A stretch of 64,000 nucleotides of DNA, from the NCBI RefSeq assembly GCF_001894785.1, contig NZ_BCWW01000003.1:248001-312000 (forward strand). The letters run 5' to 3'. The DNA is from Rhodococcoides fascians NBRC 12155 = LMG 3623. Lineage in GTDB: Bacteria; Actinomycetota; Actinomycetes; Mycobacteriales; Mycobacteriaceae. This document shows positions 9,036-18,742 of this stretch, in pieces (the first letter of the stretch is position 1; every line of letters starts with the position of its first letter). Made by a program: the position numbers and the translations under genes. The notes below the pieces were generated by a model. The model saw nothing but the letters and a program-made list of their open reading frames with translations, searched no databases and was not told the DNA's origin.

Positions 9036-9491
9036 GTGCCATCGAGGCCGTCGTCGGCAGGCGAGCAGCCGACGCTGCTCTACGCCATCAAGCAGGTCGA
9101 GCTGGCGGTGCGGGCCCAGATGGATGCGCTGTTGCGGCCGATGAACATCACTGCCGTGCAGTACACCGCGCTGACGGTGCTACGTCGACGCGACGGGCTG
9201 TCGTCCGCGGAGTTGGCACGCAATTCCTTCGTGACGGCTCAGACGATGGGCGAGATGATCGCCGCACTCGAGAAGCGTGGATTGGTCACTCGCCGAACGG
9301 ATCCGGCCAACAAACGGCGGATGCTCACGAGCTTGACCGAGGAAGCACGACGCTTGCTCGCAGAGTACGACGCGCAGATCGGTGACCTGGAGGACCGCAT
9401 GGTCGCCGATCTGTCGCCGCGTCAACGAGACGAATTCCGCGGCTTCCTCCGTAGTTGTCGCCTGGCTCTCGGACACACCGGGGCGCACTGA
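9036..9491 (+). CDS. MarR family transcriptional regulator
   Basis: A regulator of about 151 residues with the MarR winged helix: ITAVQYTALTVL, LSSAELARNSFVTAQTMGEM (recognition helix region) and the wing LVTRRTDPANKRRMLTSLTE. Three in-frame GTG codons occur at 9027, 9030 and 9036. The last is preferred because AGGTGG lies 5 bases before it. It is divergent from the aldehyde dehydrogenase operon and probably represses it through the shared gap. It is convergent with the TetR gene, 22 bp away. Confidence 0.88.
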   Translation: MPSRPSSAGEQPTLLYAIKQVELAVRAQMDALLRPMNITAVQYTALTVLRRRDGLSSAELARNSFVTAQTMGEMIAALEKRGLVTRRTDPANKRRMLTSLTEEARRLLAEYDAQIGDLEDRMVADLSPRQRDEFRGFLRSCRLALGHTGAH

Positions 9492-9513
9492 GCCCCGAGG
9501 AGCGGAGGGTGCG

Positions 9514-10125
9514 TTAGCGATTGCCCAGGCGGTGTTGCAGGCCCGTCAGCAGTGCCGACAGTCCCAGCTCGAAGGCGACGTCGGTGGGGTTCGGCTGTTC
9601 CTCGGGATCGCCCACCGCAGCAGTGAGGGCCGGGTGCATCTGCGGGTCGGGTGTGTAGAGGTTACCGCCGCTGCCCATGTCGAGGGCCGAGCCGAGAATG
9701 AAGTTGTCGAACGCGATGATGATCGGAAGTACCTCGGGCCAAGCGAAGCCCGCATCGTGCAGACCGTCGGCGATTCGCTCGTACTCGGACAGCGATTCGC
9801 GGTCGCGGATGCGTGAGGTCGCGAACAAGCGAATGGACCCGGGGTGACGGGCGAACGCCGCTCGATACGACCACGCCAACCTCTTCAATGCCTCGTCCCA
9901 CGGGCCCGTTCCGAAGCCCGTGTTGTCGATCTTGCGACCGATTCGAGCCCGCATTCGATCGATCACTTCGTCTTTTCCGGACACGTGGTGGTACAGCGAG
10001 GATGGATGCACGGCGAGTTTGGAGGCGAGCTGTGCAACTGTGAAATCGCCTGTGGCGTCGGTGATCTGAAGTGCGGCATCGACGATGCGATCGACATCGA
10101 GTAGTGCTGTCTTCGGCCTTGCCAC
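9514..10125 (-). CDS. TetR family transcriptional regulator
   Basis: A 203-residue regulator. The N-terminal helix-turn-helix reads FTVAQLASKLAVHPSSLYHHV, and the C-terminal part resembles the TetR_C (tetracycline repressor type) ligand domain. GTG 10125 is chosen because GGAG lies 5 bases before it and the domain begins just after. It is divergent from the APC permease gene across a 96-bp gap, so the permease/amidohydrolase pair is its likely target; that is inference from position. Confidence 0.88.
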   Translation of the reverse strand: MARPKTALLDVDRIVDAALQITDATGDFTVAQLASKLAVHPSSLYHHVSGKDEVIDRMRARIGRKIDNTGFGTGPWDEALKRLAWSYRAAFARHPGSIRLFATSRIRDRESLSEYERIADGLHDAGFAWPEVLPIIIAFDNFILGSALDMGSGGNLYTPDPQMHPALTAAVGDPEEQPNPTDVAFELGLSALLTGLQHRLGNR

Positions 10126-10221
10126 GTGTACTCCATTTCGCCGGGGTCTTTCCAAACTGTCTTCTGTGGTCTACGTTACGTCAAAACCAAACATCGTTGG
10201 ATTAATCACACGGAGCCGGCC

Positions 10222-11742
10222 ATGACCATCCCCCAACATTCCGGGCAGCCGAATGCCCTCGATAGTTCCAGCCTCAACTCACGCGACATCGTCTTCTTCG
10301 TCGTCGCGGCAGCGGCACCGCTCACCGTCATGGTGGCCGTTGCTCCGATCGCGTTGCTGATCGGTGGGATCGGCGCTCCCGCCGGATACCTGTGCGCCGG
10401 TCTGATCAGCACGGTGTTCGCCATCGGCTTCACCAAGATGGCGCGGCACGTGCACAACAACGGCGCGTTCTACTCCTACATCCGGATGGGTCTGGGCAAA
10501 GTTGCCGGTCTCGGTAGCGCTCTGGTGGCCGTGGCGGGGTACACCCTCCTGCAGATCAGCACCTACGGGTTGTTCGGAGCGGTCACCAAGGCGACGATGA
10601 ACGACTTCGTCGGAGTCGACCTACCCTGGTGGCTGTGGGCGTTGGTCGCTGCGGCGATCGTGTCCGTGCTGGGATATCGATCGATTCGGGTGGGGGCCAA
10701 GGTCCTCGGCGTGCTGCTCGTTCTCGAAGTGCTGGTGCTGCTCGTATTGGCGATCGCAGTGATCGCCAAGGGCGGTGCGAGTGGTCTGAACCTGCAGCCG
10801 TTCTATCCCGAGAACGTCTTCACCGGATCGATGGGGGCGGTACTGGCCGTGTCGTTCGCCGCGTTCGTGGGCTTCGAGGCAACCGCCCTGTTCCGCAACG
10901 AGGCGGTACGACCGGACCGGACGGTCCCCCGCGCAACCTATGCCGCGGTCATTTTCCTCGCGGTCTTCTACTGCTTCATCGTCTGGGTTGCGGTCATGGC
11001 GTTCGGCGCCGAGAACGCGGTCGCCGCGGCTGCATCGGATCCTGCCGGTTTCTTCTTCACCGCCATGCAGACCTACGTCGGTAGTGCGGCAACGGATGTG
11101 ATGCGCGTGCTGATCGTCTCGAGTGGACTCGCGGCTCTGCTGGCCTTCCACAACGCGATCACCCGGTACGGCTATGCGCTCGGTCGTGAAGGAATCTTCC
11201 CGGTGCGGCTCAGCCACGTGCACAGCAAGCACTTGTCTCCGCACATCGCCAGCATCGCGCAGACGGCGACGGCCGTAGTGGCCATCGCGTGTTTCGCCGC
11301 GGCCGACGTCGATCCGGTCCTGCAGTTGGCTGCGTGGACGGCGAGTACGGGAACCGTGGGAATCCTTGCGCTGCAATGGCTCACCTCTCTCTCGGTTGCC
11401 GTGTTCTTCCTGCGCGGTAGAGAAGTGGCACGGGATCGGGGCGCGGCACTCGCTGGAATCGCCGCGTTCGTCCTGATCGGAATCGCTCTGTACCTCGTCG
11501 TCGACAAGATCGAAATCGCCACCCTGACGACCGACCCGGTGGTGAACACCGTCGCCTCCATCGGATCCGTCGTGGTGTTCGCGTTGGGTTCGGCAGTGGC
11601 CCTGTGGATCCGGGCACGCCGCCCCCAGGTGTACGCACGGCTGGGGACGACCGACATCGATTCCGAGATACTGCCCGATACCCAGGCCGGACCGTCGACC
11701 GCACTACCTACCGATGATGCACGAGGAGTGCGACATGACTGA
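10222..11742 (+). CDS. APC family amino acid/amine permease
   Basis: A 506-residue polytopic membrane protein with about twelve hydrophobic segments. The first segment (FFVVAAAAPLTVMVAVAPIA) and the GxGxPAGY-like turn after it are typical of the amino acid-polyamine-organocation superfamily. ATG 10222 follows CGGAG. It overlaps the next gene by 8 bp. As its partner is a YtcJ-type amidohydrolase, it may import an amide, amino acid or amine that the hydrolase opens; the substrate is unknown. Confidence 0.9.
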   Translation: MTIPQHSGQPNALDSSSLNSRDIVFFVVAAAAPLTVMVAVAPIALLIGGIGAPAGYLCAGLISTVFAIGFTKMARHVHNNGAFYSYIRMGLGKVAGLGSALVAVAGYTLLQISTYGLFGAVTKATMNDFVGVDLPWWLWALVAAAIVSVLGYRSIRVGAKVLGVLLVLEVLVLLVLAIAVIAKGGASGLNLQPFYPENVFTGSMGAVLAVSFAAFVGFEATALFRNEAVRPDRTVPRATYAAVIFLAVFYCFIVWVAVMAFGAENAVAAAASDPAGFFFTAMQTYVGSAATDVMRVLIVSSGLAALLAFHNAITRYGYALGREGIFPVRLSHVHSKHLSPHIASIAQTATAVVAIACFAAADVDPVLQLAAWTASTGTVGILALQWLTSLSVAVFFLRGREVARDRGAALAGIAAFVLIGIALYLVVDKIEIATLTTDPVVNTVASIGSVVVFALGSAVALWIRARRPQVYARLGTTDIDSEILPDTQAGPSTALPTDDARGVRHD

Positions 11743-13324
11743 TGCGACACTGATTCTGATGAACGCCACGGTGCTCACCCAGGTCGATGGTGCCGAGCCG
11801 CAGCAGGCCGTCGCCGTTCGAGACGACCGAGTGATCGCACTCGGGAGTACCGACAACGTCCTGGGGTGCAGTGGTCCCGGAACGAAGATCATCGACCTGG
11901 CCGGGAGCACTCTGACACCCGGATGGGTCGACGCCCACACGCACGTGGTGCAAGGCGCGTTGATGTCACTCGGCGTGGATTTCAGTCGGTGCGAGAATCT
12001 GGACGACGTGCGTCGGGTACTGCACGATGCGCACCCGACGGACGGTTGGATTCGCGGCTGGGGCCTGAACCACAACGTATTCGGCGGCCGAGCTCCGAGC
12101 TTCGAAGCCATCTCCGACTCGGTCACGACCCCTGTTCTCATTCGGTTCTACGACGCGCATTCGTCGCTGGCCAATCGGGCTGCACTCGATATTGCCGGCG
12201 TGACCGGCCGAGAGACCTTCGACCACGGCGGTGCCCGAGTGGCGGTGGACAGTGGCGGGAAGACCACCGGTCACCTGATCGAGGAGCCGGCCATCCATCT
12301 GGTGGAGGCGGTCATGCCTGCCCAGAACGTCGTCGCGGCGAAGTCTTTGTTACGCACCGTGACCGAGGAGATGGCGTCGGTCGGGCTGACCGGGGTGCAC
12401 GTCATGGACGACCTCCCCGGGACCGTCGAGATGATCCGGGCGCTCGACGAGGACGACGCCGGACTGCGGTTCTGGGTGTACGGCTGGGTCCAGCCGGATC
12501 ATCCTGCCGATCGGGTCGCAGAACTGGCTGCGCTGGTGCACGGTACCGCCGGGGCGCGGTGGCGATACGCGGGCGCAAAACTGTTCATGGACGGAACCGT
12601 CGAAGGTGGGACGGCGTGGTTGTGTCACCCGGACCTGTACGGCGACGGTACCCGGCCGTCGTGGACCGACCCGGAACGGTATGCGGCCGTGGTGCGCGAG
12701 CTCGACCGCCGTGCAGTGTCGACCACTACTCATGCGATCGGTGATGCCGCTGTGCACCACTGCGTACGGACGCTGGCAGCCCTCGGGAAGGGGGTTCGGC
12801 ATCGCCTCGAACACCTCGAGACCGTCTGTCCCGAGGATCTGACAACGATCGCGGACGCCGGTATTGCCGCATCGATGCAGCCGACCCATTGCACCAGGTA
12901 CACCCGAGCGGACGAGGCCGACGACTGGTCTCGGCGCATGGGCCGCGATCGTATCGACCGTGGTTGGCCGGTGGCCGAGCTTCTCGATCTCGGTGTGACC
13001 GTTGCGCTCGGATCCGATTGGCCGGTAGCACATTTCGATCCCCGAGTCGTGATGGCCGATGCCCGGCTACGCCGCCCCGCAGGCCTGCCGGCCGACCCTC
13101 CTCGTCAACCCCGGCAGGCGATTTCGGCTCGACAAGCCCTCGACGGGTACACCACCCACGCCGCGGCGGCGGCCGGTCTGACCGACGGAACCGGAACCAT
13201 CGTCGTCGGTGGTCCCGCAGATTTCACCGCAGTCGGCGGCGACCTGATGGGCCCGGCGGATCGAATTCCCGAACTACCGATCATCGCGACGGTCGTCGGT
13301 GGCAGGGTTGTCTACGAACGGTGA
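11735..13324 (+). CDS. YtcJ-type amidohydrolase (amidohydrolase family 3)
   Basis: A 529-residue metal-dependent hydrolase. The metal-binding motif DAHTHV follows a GxTLTPGWVD strand near residue 70, and later conserved marks are the KLFMDGTVEGGTA stretch, HAIGDAAV, RLEHLET and ALGSDWPV. It should hydrolyse an amide, or an ester- or formyl-type bond, in the cytoplasm. ATG 11735 has GAGGAG before it and overlaps the permease by 8 bp, so the two form an operon. The product specificity cannot be told from sequence. Confidence 0.9.
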   Translation: MTDATLILMNATVLTQVDGAEPQQAVAVRDDRVIALGSTDNVLGCSGPGTKIIDLAGSTLTPGWVDAHTHVVQGALMSLGVDFSRCENLDDVRRVLHDAHPTDGWIRGWGLNHNVFGGRAPSFEAISDSVTTPVLIRFYDAHSSLANRAALDIAGVTGRETFDHGGARVAVDSGGKTTGHLIEEPAIHLVEAVMPAQNVVAAKSLLRTVTEEMASVGLTGVHVMDDLPGTVEMIRALDEDDAGLRFWVYGWVQPDHPADRVAELAALVHGTAGARWRYAGAKLFMDGTVEGGTAWLCHPDLYGDGTRPSWTDPERYAAVVRELDRRAVSTTTHAIGDAAVHHCVRTLAALGKGVRHRLEHLETVCPEDLTTIADAGIAASMQPTHCTRYTRADEADDWSRRMGRDRIDRGWPVAELLDLGVTVALGSDWPVAHFDPRVVMADARLRRPAGLPADPPRQPRQAISARQALDGYTTHAAAAAGLTDGTGTIVVGGPADFTAVGGDLMGPADRIPELPIIATVVGGRVVYER

Positions 13325-13358
13325 TCGGCCTACGTGTGCACGATCTACTGTGCACGGT

Positions 13359-13790
13359 CTACTGTGCGCGGACGATGGACTGCAGTGACTGCCGCAGCTC
13401 TCGGACACCGCGGTCGCCGAGGGCTGAGAGCGTGGCGGATTGGGTCGCCGCGAGCGCGCGCTGTGCGTCCACGCACAGCGCGCGGCCGGCGTCGGTCGCG
13501 TAGATGCGCTTGTTTCGTCGATCGCCGGGGTCGACCCGTCGGGTGATCAGCTCGCGGACCTCCAGATCGTCCACCAACGCCACGATCTGACTGGGGTCCA
13601 AGCCCAGTTCCTCCGCGAGCTGCCGCTGGCCGAGTCCGTCCGAATGTTCGCAGGCCAGGGCCAGCACGGAGTACGAACGTACGCGCAGCTCGAAGGGTGC
13701 CAGTGCCGTTTTGGCGGCGGCCGTCAGCGACGTTCCCGCGCGCGTCAGCAGGAATCCGATGTCGTCGGACAGGGGTGCGATGTCGGTCAT
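13359..13790 (-). CDS. MarR family transcriptional regulator
   Basis: A 143-residue MarR protein: LRVRSYSVLALA, the helix-turn-helix LGQRQLAEELGLDPSQIVALVDDLE and the wing ITRRVDPGDRRNKRIYATDAG (the last few residues form the wing tip). It is divergent from the SDR gene with a 101-bp AT-rich gap that holds a palindrome. It therefore probably controls the four-gene catabolic operon to its right, and itself. Confidence 0.9.
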   Translation of the reverse strand: MTDIAPLSDDIGFLLTRAGTSLTAAAKTALAPFELRVRSYSVLALACEHSDGLGQRQLAEELGLDPSQIVALVDDLEVRELITRRVDPGDRRNKRIYATDAGRALCVDAQRALAATQSATLSALGDRGVRELRQSLQSIVRAQ

Positions 13791-13841
13791 GAGACTCCTC
13801 GTATCGGCGGTAATTCTAGCAAACGTAAATCATTGACTTTC

Positions 13842-13852
13842 TCAATTATTGA
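13842..13852. promoter_or_regulatory. candidate MarR operator with nearby -35 element
   Basis: TCAATTATTGA is a near-perfect palindrome (only the centre breaks it) in the AT-rich gap between the divergent MarR and SDR genes. TTGACT at 13833-13838 just left of it fits a -35 box for the SDR operon. A bound repressor would block that promoter. Confidence 0.5.
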
Positions 13853-13891
13853 TGGTTTTGTCAGTCTGGTATCCACGAAAAGGAGAGAGCT

Positions 13892-14800
13892 ATGAATCTC
13901 GACAACAAGGTCGCTGTCGTCACCGGAAGCGGCCAGGGGCTCGGACTTGCGTATGCCCAGGACCTCGCGCGCCACGGTGCAGCAGTCGTGATCAACGACG
14001 TGAACCAGGCGACAGCCGACGCGGCTGTCTCCTCGATCGTCGACGCGGGTGGACGGGCAGTGGCCGTCGTGGCTCCGGTGGGCAGCACCGAGACCGCACA
14101 GAAGTTGGTGGCAGGCGCGGTCGAGGCGTTCGGTCGCCTCGACGTCATGGTCACCAACGCGGGGATCCTGCGCGACAAGGTGTTGTGGAAGATGACCGAC
14201 GACGACTTCGATGCCGTCGTGAACGTTCATCTCCGCGGCACGTTCACCTGCGCACGCGAAGCAGCCGTTCACTTCCGCGCTCAGGGTGAGGGCGGCCGGA
14301 TCGTGTGCATCGGCTCTCCTGCCGGTCAGCGCGGAAATTTCGGACAGACCAACTACTCCGGTTCCAAGGCCGGGATCGTCGGGATGGTGCGGACCTGGGC
14401 GATGGAACTCCAGCGTGCAGGTGTCACCGTGAACGCGGTGTGCCCGGTGGCGGCCACGGCGATGACCGAGACCATTCCGTTCCTGCAGCCGTACATCGAG
14501 GCCATGCGTAACGGGGATCCGTTGCCGCCGTTCGCCCGTCGTGAACTCGGGTTCGGGACCCCCGCGGACGCCGCAGGAATCGTCTCTTTCCTGGCAAGCG
14601 ACGCGAGTGCAGACGTGACCGGTCAGGCATTCGCCGTCGGCGGCGATCGTCTGGCGCTGTGGACGCACCCGGACATGATCGCCACGAGCTACCACGACGG
14701 TGGCTGGTCGGCCGAGAACATCGCCGCTGCGTGGCCGTCGACGTTCGCGGACAGCCTCGAGTCGGTCGGCGAGAATCTCCCCGTCGAGCCGGCGCGATGA
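13892..14800 (+). CDS. short-chain dehydrogenase/reductase (SDR)
   Basis: A 302-residue NAD(P)-dependent SDR. The cofactor motif is TGSGQGLGLAYA, the strand motif is TNAGIL, and the catalytic Ser-Tyr-Lys are in IGSPAGQRGNFGQTNYSGSK. The C-terminus is longer than the classic 250 residues (a tail rich in Trp and Ser after VGGDRLALW). It starts a four-gene operon, and its TGA overlaps the next ATG. The likely role is oxidation of a hydroxy-acyl or alcohol intermediate in a catabolic route shared with the MaoC and ligase genes. Confidence 0.92.
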   Translation: MNLDNKVAVVTGSGQGLGLAYAQDLARHGAAVVINDVNQATADAAVSSIVDAGGRAVAVVAPVGSTETAQKLVAGAVEAFGRLDVMVTNAGILRDKVLWKMTDDDFDAVVNVHLRGTFTCAREAAVHFRAQGEGGRIVCIGSPAGQRGNFGQTNYSGSKAGIVGMVRTWAMELQRAGVTVNAVCPVAATAMTETIPFLQPYIEAMRNGDPLPPFARRELGFGTPADAAGIVSFLASDASADVTGQAFAVGGDRLALWTHPDMIATSYHDGGWSAENIAAAWPSTFADSLESVGENLPVEPAR

Positions 14801-15702
14801 GCTCGAAATACCAGTGCGCCATCGACTTCGACTCGATCGTCGCACTCGATGTGCACACTCATGTGGAGATCGACGGGTGCGGACACCGCGCACTGGACGA
14901 CGAATTGATGACCGCGTCGGAGAAGTACTTCAAGTCGGGCGAGGACCGTACTCCAGGGATCGACACCATCGCCGAGTACTACCGTGCCCGCAACATGGCC
15001 GCCGTGGTGTTCACCGTCGATGCCGGTGCGGCGTCCGGACATTCACCGAACTCGGTGGAGGAGATCGCCGAGGGGGCGGCACGCCACAACGACGTGTTGA
15101 TCCCCTTCGGCTCGGTCGACCCGTGGCAGGGTAAGGCCGCCGTGCGGCGGGTGCACCGGCTCGTCGAGGAGTTCGGGGTGCGCGGGTTCAAGTTCCATCC
15201 GAGCATGCAGGGCTTCGAGCCGAACGACCGCCGCTTCTATCCGATCTACGAGGCCATCACCGAAGCCGGAGTACCCGCGCTCTTTCACACCGGCCAAACC
15301 GGTATCGGTGCCGGACTTCCCGGCGGGCACGGCATCAAGTTGCGCTATTCGGATCCGATGTTGCTCGACGACGTCGCCGCGGACTTCCCGCAACTGACGA
15401 TGATCATGGCGCACCCCGCGGTGCCGTGGGCGGATGCGCAGATCTCGATCGCCACGCACAAATCGAACGTGTACATCGACCTGTCGGGTTGGTCACCGAA
15501 ATACTTTCCGCCCCAACTGGTGCGGGCGGCGAATTTCATGCTGAAGCGAAAGGTGTTGTTCGGCTCGGACTTTCCGGTTCTGACGCCGGATCGTTGGATG
15601 AAGGACTTCGCCGAGCTCGACATCAAGGACGAGATTCGTCCACTCGTGTTCAAGACCAATGCACTGGCCGCACTCGGCCTGCCCGCCAAGGAGACATCAT
15701 GA
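14797..15702 (+). CDS. amidohydrolase-2 family hydrolase/decarboxylase
   Basis: A 301-residue member of the amidohydrolase-2 group, which includes ACMS decarboxylase and gamma-resorcylate decarboxylase. Marks are DVHTHVE near the start, GFKFHPSMQGF, LFHTGQTGIG, MIMAHPAVPWAD, and LFGSDFPVLTP near the end, the usual metal-ligand positions. ATG 14797 overlaps the SDR stop (ATGA), and its TGA overlaps the MaoC start in the same way. Decarboxylation or hydrolysis of an aromatic or ring-cleaved acid fits its context. Confidence 0.88.
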   Translation: MSSKYQCAIDFDSIVALDVHTHVEIDGCGHRALDDELMTASEKYFKSGEDRTPGIDTIAEYYRARNMAAVVFTVDAGAASGHSPNSVEEIAEGAARHNDVLIPFGSVDPWQGKAAVRRVHRLVEEFGVRGFKFHPSMQGFEPNDRRFYPIYEAITEAGVPALFHTGQTGIGAGLPGGHGIKLRYSDPMLLDDVAADFPQLTMIMAHPAVPWADAQISIATHKSNVYIDLSGWSPKYFPPQLVRAANFMLKRKVLFGSDFPVLTPDRWMKDFAELDIKDEIRPLVFKTNALAALGLPAKETS

Positions 15703-16160
15703 CCACCCGCGTTGCCACTCTCGCCGAGTTGAAGAACCTCGAAGGCACCGAACTGGGCACCAGCTCGTGGATCGAAGTGCCGCAACAGCGCATCGACACC
15801 TTCGCCGACGCCACCGACGACCATCAGTGGATTCACGTCGATCCCGAACGGGCGAAGGCCGAAAGCCCCTTCGGTGGTCCGATCGCGCACGGCTATCTGA
15901 CTCTGTCGCTCATCATTCCGATGTGGGACGAGCTACTGGTCGTCGACAGCGTCACCACGAAGATCAACTACGGATTGAACAAGGTTCGCTTCACCAACCC
16001 GGTCCCGGCCGGTGGCCGAGTTCGTCTGGCCGCCACGCTGAAGGGGTACGAGGAGCTGCCCAAGGGCGGAGCTCAGCTGACCGTCGCCGCGACGATCGAA
16101 CTCGAAGGCAGCGAGCGCCCCGCGGTCGTCGTCGAGGCCGTCTACCGCATGTTCGACTGA
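15699..16160 (+). CDS. MaoC family dehydratase (enoyl-CoA hydratase 2-like)
   Basis: A 153-residue single hot-dog domain. The hydratase motif is DATDDHQWIHVDPERA, with the Asp/His pair that activates water, followed by PFGGPIAHGYLTLSL. It would hydrate an enoyl-CoA or act on a related thioester. The start is fixed by the ATGA overlap with the amidohydrolase. It lies 30 bp before the acyl-CoA ligase gene. Confidence 0.92.
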   Translation: MTTRVATLAELKNLEGTELGTSSWIEVPQQRIDTFADATDDHQWIHVDPERAKAESPFGGPIAHGYLTLSLIIPMWDELLVVDSVTTKINYGLNKVRFTNPVPAGGRVRLAATLKGYEELPKGGAQLTVAATIELEGSERPAVVVEAVYRMFD

Positions 16161-16190
16161 GATCACGGACCCGAGAGGAACAGATTTCAG

Positions 16191-17714
16191 ATGCGTAATC
16201 AAGGCGTCGGTTCGTGGATCCGTCGACGTACCAGGCAGTGCCCGCGAGCAACGGCACTCGAGTTCCGCGGCCAGGTCTCGACCTACGAGCAATTGGACGA
16301 GCGCACCACCCGGCTCGCGCACGGTCTACGTGAGCTGGGGGTGGGCCCCGGGGACCGGGTCGGGCTGTTGTCCACCAATCATCCCGCCTACCTCGAAGTA
16401 CTGTTCGCCTGTGGCGTGCTCGGAGCGATCTTCGTGCCACTCAACGCACGGTTGACCGCACCGGAAGTTGCTTTCGCAGTGCAGGACTCGGGGCTGTCGT
16501 TGTTGGTGCATTCCGAGGCCTTGCACGACGTCGCGACCTCGGCGGTCGGTGAGGGCCCCACGCGTCGCCTCACGCTCGGCGAGGAGTACGAATCGCTGAT
16601 CGCGGCGGCCCCCTCGACGCGCATCGACGAATCGGTGGAGGGTGCGGATCTGTGCTTCGTCATGTACACCTCCGGTACGACCGGTAAACCCAAAGGCGTC
16701 GTGATGACTCACGACAACGTGCTGTTCGCCGTTCTCAACGCAGTCCTCGATCTGGACCTGTGCAGCGACGAGGTAGCCCTGGTCTGCGCTCCGCTGTTTC
16801 ACACCGCCGCGCTCGACATGGTTGCGTTACCTGTCCTGTTCAAGGGCGGCTCGGTCGTCATCGAGGAAGGGTTCGATGCCGGACGCGTGCTCCATCTGGT
16901 CGAATCGCGCTCGGTCACGTACACGTTCGGAGTGCCGACGATCTTGGACTCGCTCGTGTCGCATCCCGCGTGGGACGACACGGATCTGACGTCGCTACGC
17001 CGGGTGGTGGTGGCCGCGGCGCCGGTGCCGCCGCGCACGCTCCGTACGTATTCCGAACGCGGGATCAAGATGTGTCAGGGATACGGGCTCACCGAAAGTG
17101 GTCCTGGCGCAACGATGCTCGCTGCCGTCGATGCCGAACTAAAAATGGGTACCGCGGGTGTTCCCCATACCTTCTCCGACGTCAGGATCGTCGACGCGAT
17201 GTCACAGCCGGTGGAACCGGGGGAGCGCGGTGAAATTCAGATCCAGGGCCCCAACGTGATGAAGGAATACTGGGGTCGTCCCGACGCGACCGCCGACGTG
17301 TTCGACGATGGCTGGCTTCGTACCGGCGACGTCGGAATTGCCGACGCGGAGGGATTCGTCACGATCGTCGATCGGCTCAAGGACATGATCATCTCGGGCG
17401 GAGAGAACATCTATCCGGCCGAGGTCGAAGCGGCACTTCTCGAACTGCCCGGCATCGACAGTTGCGCAGTGTTCGGTGTACCGGACGAAAAATGGGGCGA
17501 ATCCGCCGTTGCCGCAATCACTGTCGTCGAGGGAGCAGACGTCGACCTCGATGCCATCGCGGACGCGCTCGGCGGCCGGCTCGCGCGGTACAAGATCCCC
17601 AAGCGTTACATCCTCGTCGACGAGATCCCACGCAATCCGACGGGCAAGATCCGCAAGAACGAGTTGCGGGAGCAGTATTCGATACCTGCTCCCGCGTCCA
17701 CTCAGTCCGTCTGA
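16191..17714 (+). CDS. acyl-CoA synthetase (AMP-dependent ligase)
   Basis: A 507-residue ANL-superfamily enzyme that joins a carboxylic acid to CoA by way of an adenylate. The P-loop-like motif is YTSGTTGKPKGV, the A5 motif GYGLTESGPG, the A7 Asp in RTGDVG, the hinge region DRLKDMIISGGENIYP, and the C-terminal lysine in NPTGKIRKNELR. The length is normal. It closes the SDR/amidohydrolase/MaoC operon and probably primes the substrate for it. Its end overlaps the convergent agmatine deiminase gene by 13 bp. Confidence 0.93.
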   Translation: MRNQGVGSWIRRRTRQCPRATALEFRGQVSTYEQLDERTTRLAHGLRELGVGPGDRVGLLSTNHPAYLEVLFACGVLGAIFVPLNARLTAPEVAFAVQDSGLSLLVHSEALHDVATSAVGEGPTRRLTLGEEYESLIAAAPSTRIDESVEGADLCFVMYTSGTTGKPKGVVMTHDNVLFAVLNAVLDLDLCSDEVALVCAPLFHTAALDMVALPVLFKGGSVVIEEGFDAGRVLHLVESRSVTYTFGVPTILDSLVSHPAWDDTDLTSLRRVVVAAAPVPPRTLRTYSERGIKMCQGYGLTESGPGATMLAAVDAELKMGTAGVPHTFSDVRIVDAMSQPVEPGERGEIQIQGPNVMKEYWGRPDATADVFDDGWLRTGDVGIADAEGFVTIVDRLKDMIISGGENIYPAEVEAALLELPGIDSCAVFGVPDEKWGESAVAAITVVEGADVDLDAIADALGGRLARYKIPKRYILVDEIPRNPTGKIRKNELREQYSIPAPASTQSV

Positions 17715-18742
17715 GCCTGTGGCTGGTTCTGTGTGATGCAGTGAATTCCGCCCCCGCGGGCGAAGAGTGGCCGAGCGTCGACGGTGACGACGGTGCGGCC
17801 CGGGTATGCCGCCGACAGAATGGCAGCAGCCTCTTCGTCCGCGGGATCGCTGTAGCTGCAGGCGATCACACCGTCGTTGACGACGTAGTGGTTGATGTAG
17901 CTGTAATCGACGAAGCCCTCCTCGTCGCGGAGAATCTCCGGTGCCGGGACTTTCACGATGGTCCACTTCTCACCGCGTGCGTCTGTGCTGTTCTCGAAGA
18001 TTTCGAACACGGCCTTGCTGATGTCGTGATCGGGATGTTCGGGATTGCGTTGGTCGTGCACCAGAACGACGCCGGGCGAGGGGATGGCAGCGACGATGTC
18101 GACGTGGCCTCGGGTTCCGAACTCGTCCGCATCACGGGTGAGTCCACGAGGAAGCCAGATCACCGTGGTGGCGCCGATCGTGCGGGCAAGTTCGGCCTCG
18201 ACATCGGCCTTCGACAGCGTGGGATTGCGACCGGGATCGAGTTGTACCGTCTCGGTGACGAGAACCGTTCCCAGTCCATCCACCTGAATACCGCCGCCCT
18301 CGTTGACGATCGGTGAATCGATCATCTCGGCACCGGACTTCTCGACGACGAGCGCGCCGATCTTCGAGTCCTTGTCCCAGCGCGCCCAGTCCTGCGCGCC
18401 CCAGCCGTTGAACACCCAGTCGACGCCGCCGACACGGCCGTCCTCGGACAGCACGAACGTGGGCCCGATGTCGCGCATCCAGGCGTCGTTCAACGGTGCC
18501 TGGAGGATGTCGATGGGGAATGTGCTCTCGGACGAGAGGTAGGTGCGTGCGACGGCGCTTTCGGCGGGGTCGACGACGACGGTGACCGGCTCGAATCGAG
18601 CGACCGCCTGCGCGACCTCGGGCCACGTGGTGCGAGCCTCGTGGTGCTCCTCGGGCGTGTCACCGAGCGAATACCCCTCGCACGGATAGGCCATCCAGGT
18701 CCGTTCGTGCCGAACACCTTCGGCCGGCATCGTCCACGTCAT
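17702..18742 (-). CDS. aguA: agmatine deiminase
   Basis: A 346-residue guanidino-group-modifying enzyme that turns agmatine into N-carbamoylputrescine and ammonia. Visible family marks are MPAEGVRHERTWMAYP, NDAWMRDIGPTFV, FNGWGA, NEGGGIQVDG, TRGHVDI and the catalytic cysteine in GGGIHCITQNQP. ATG 18742 follows GGGAGG. An in-frame GTG one codon earlier is less likely. It lies downstream of putrescine oxidase on the same strand, with a 115-bp gap, which makes a polyamine catabolism pair. I see no carbamoylputrescine amidase gene in the window. Confidence 0.94.
   Translation of the reverse strand: MTWTMPAEGVRHERTWMAYPCEGYSLGDTPEEHHEARTTWPEVAQAVARFEPVTVVVDPAESAVARTYLSSESTFPIDILQAPLNDAWMRDIGPTFVLSEDGRVGGVDWVFNGWGAQDWARWDKDSKIGALVVEKSGAEMIDSPIVNEGGGIQVDGLGTVLVTETVQLDPGRNPTLSKADVEAELARTIGATTVIWLPRGLTRDADEFGTRGHVDIVAAIPSPGVVLVHDQRNPEHPDHDISKAVFEIFENSTDARGEKWTIVKVPAPEILRDEEGFVDYSYINHYVVNDGVIACSYSDPADEEAAAILSAAYPGRTVVTVDARPLFARGGGIHCITQNQPQAQTD

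Noticed and set aside
11735..15702. One joint catabolic cluster from the permease to the ligase genes
   Set aside because: A MarR gene on the other strand and an AT-rich divergent promoter divide the region into two units.
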